Shown here: positions 63,103 to 64,000 of the stretch, piece after piece
Position numbering within the stretch: position 1 is the first letter of the stretch
Layout of the letters: the number at the start of each line of letters is the position of its first letter
Translations under genes and position numbers: made by a program
The notes under the pieces: model-generated
The model's input: only the letters and a program-made list of their open reading frames with translations
Told to the model about the DNA's origin: nothing
Databases searched by the model: none
NCBI GenBank assembly: GCA_963840665.1
Contig: CAWIZO010000006.1
Span: 62,001-126,000, forward strand
Direction: 5' to 3'
DNA length: 64,000 nucleotides
Source: DATFTE01 sp963840665
Lineage (GTDB): Bacteria > Acidobacteriota > Terriglobia > Terriglobales > Acidobacteriaceae

Positions 63103-63619
63103 GAGGTGGCGATGATCAGGCCGCACAATTTAGCTCTACTTCCGAAGGTAATGGAGATACGCGTACACCGTTTCCCCGAGCAAACAAATCAGAACGATTG
63201 CTGAGACAGCGACCCGAGCCGGCACTTTGCGTTCCATATAACACTCCCAACTGCATCCCCTTTCCAAATGAAACCACTAGAGAGCGTCTTGAGCGGCGGG
63301 AGACCGGATGGTTTCGCAGTGGGCGCATACGCGTCGGGGCAAACTCCACGAACCATTTTTCGAGGAAATCGTTAATCGGCTGGCGAAAGTGTGACTGCTC
63401 TGGTGCTGCATACTCCCACTCTTTGTTGAGGTTTAGAGCCCGCCCTCATTCATCTCTCAATTGGCTCCGATGCTTGACGCGCGAGTGATATTTAGTGAGA
63501 AATGTTATTTCGTATCGAGTCCAAAGTCTGTCCGCGCTCGTTCTTTCATGTGTTACATCACGTACACACGAATGGCGGTCTAGAACAAGCGCGGTTTTCA
63601 CGTTTGGGCCATATTCTTA
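63103..63619. other. intergenic region without recognised gene
   Basis: About 515 bp upstream of both the zinc-ribbon gene and the glycosyltransferase at 63620. Frames here are shadows; no dyad or terminator seen. Confidence 0.4.
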
Positions 63620-64000
63620 ATGGGTTGTGGCAGAACCACGGATTGGTATCATGTCACCACCACGACGTTGGACGATTCGCCAAATCACGCATTGAAATCT
63701 GAGACGACGCCGATCATTCTTTGCGTCATCCTCACAATCGTGGCGATTTTTCGGATCATCGCTGCTTATCCCTCCATCTCTCTTGCCTACGATGAACCGG
63801 CCCACATCGCTTGCGGAATGGAATGGCTCGACAAAGGCACTTTTCAGCTGGAACCGCTGCATCCTCCTCTTGCACGCATTGCCGCAGCCCTCGGACCGTA
63901 TCTCGCGGGTGCAAGACTTCCGCAGGTAGGGCGTGTCTCAGATCCGACCGGAAGCTCGTTCGACATCTATCCCGCGGGAAATGAGATCCTTTACACCCGC
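63620..64000 (+). CDS. membrane glycosyltransferase, 5' part only (runs off the window)
   Basis: From the ATG at 63620, 127 codons are open to the window end. A membrane helix (IILCVILTIVAIFRIIAAYP) leads into SLAYDEPAHIACGMEWLDKG and LHPPLARIAAALGPYLAG. The DEPAH acidic motif in the first periplasmic loop, followed by HPPL, is the active-site signature of GT39/ArnT-like polyprenyl-phosphate-sugar glycosyltransferases. An internal start near the TTG at 63688 is possible. Confidence 0.75.
   Translation, partial: MGCGRTTDWYHVTTTTLDDSPNHALKSETTPIILCVILTIVAIFRIIAAYPSISLAYDEPAHIACGMEWLDKGTFQLEPLHPPLARIAAALGPYLAGARLPQVGRVSDPTGSSFDIYPAGNEILYTR

Overview
The window looks like chromosomal DNA of a soil or peat Acidobacteriota member (class Terriglobia-like). 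Evidence: a large Oar-type TonB-dependent receptor with an LPLNGRD motif, a VWFA protein of the acidobacterial type, the DUF3300/DUF2950 gene pair, an HpnB-type hopanoid glycosyltransferase, and several multi-PAS HisKA_3 kinases next to receiver-only response regulators. No rRNA, tRNA, CRISPR array or insertion sequence was seen.

Layout. 0-5 kb: 5'-truncated TonB-dependent receptor and a PAS histidine kinase. 5-10 kb: small coiled-coil protein, a relic of an ASH-type domain, a methyltransferase/radical-SAM pair (the second frameshifted), a convergent frameshifted aminotransferase and a secreted protein. 10-13.3 kb: minus-strand operon DoxX - GT2 - DUF2064 - GT87-like. 13.6-16.4 kb: membrane multi-PAS kinase. 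16.7-37 kb: HtrA protease, response regulators, a second multi-PAS kinase, sigma-like protein, VWFA protein, DUF2950/DUF3300/cupredoxin-like secreted operon, DUF2490 protein, NarL-type and Crp/Fnr regulators, a broken OmpA gene and a methyltransferase. 37-44 kb: two Cys-type sulfatases flanking a disrupted anaerobic sulfatase maturase. 44-51.6 kb: small membrane and periplasmic proteins (DUF1232, TRIC channel, DUF1622, OmpA, K+-channel-like). 52-61 kb: outer-membrane barrels, DUF4105 protein, patatin fused to a barrel. 61.7-64 kb: HpnB, a zinc-ribbon protein and the 5' end of a membrane glycosyltransferase.

The main discovery is regulatory. Between 18.2 and 61.3 kb, twenty intergenic regions carry the same promoter architecture: a 16-bp dyad CTGTCA-N4-TGACAG (variants CTGGCA, CTGGTA, CTGTAA), then exactly 23 nt, then a -10 hexamer of the type TAGNAT/TANNNT. 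The dyad abuts the position of a -35 box, the geometry of a class II activator site. It resembles lux-type boxes of LuxR-family regulators (CTGNCA-N4-TGNCAG) and also fits CTG-N10-CAG. The sites precede nearly every transcription unit of the central 43 kb, including htrA, the sulfatase loci, the DUF3300 operon and the outer-membrane proteins. None was found in 0-18 kb or 62-64 kb. I read this as a clustered envelope or stress regulon. Its regulator is unknown; in-window candidates are the adjacent NarL-type (31.8 kb) and Crp/Fnr-type (32.7 kb) genes.

Several genes carry frameshifts that leave recognisable protein in neighbouring frames (radical SAM, aminotransferase, second multi-PAS kinase, OmpA, sulfatase maturase). 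They may be assembly errors or real decay; raw reads would decide. Coordinates given here use the most plausible start codons, often internal to the longest open frame.
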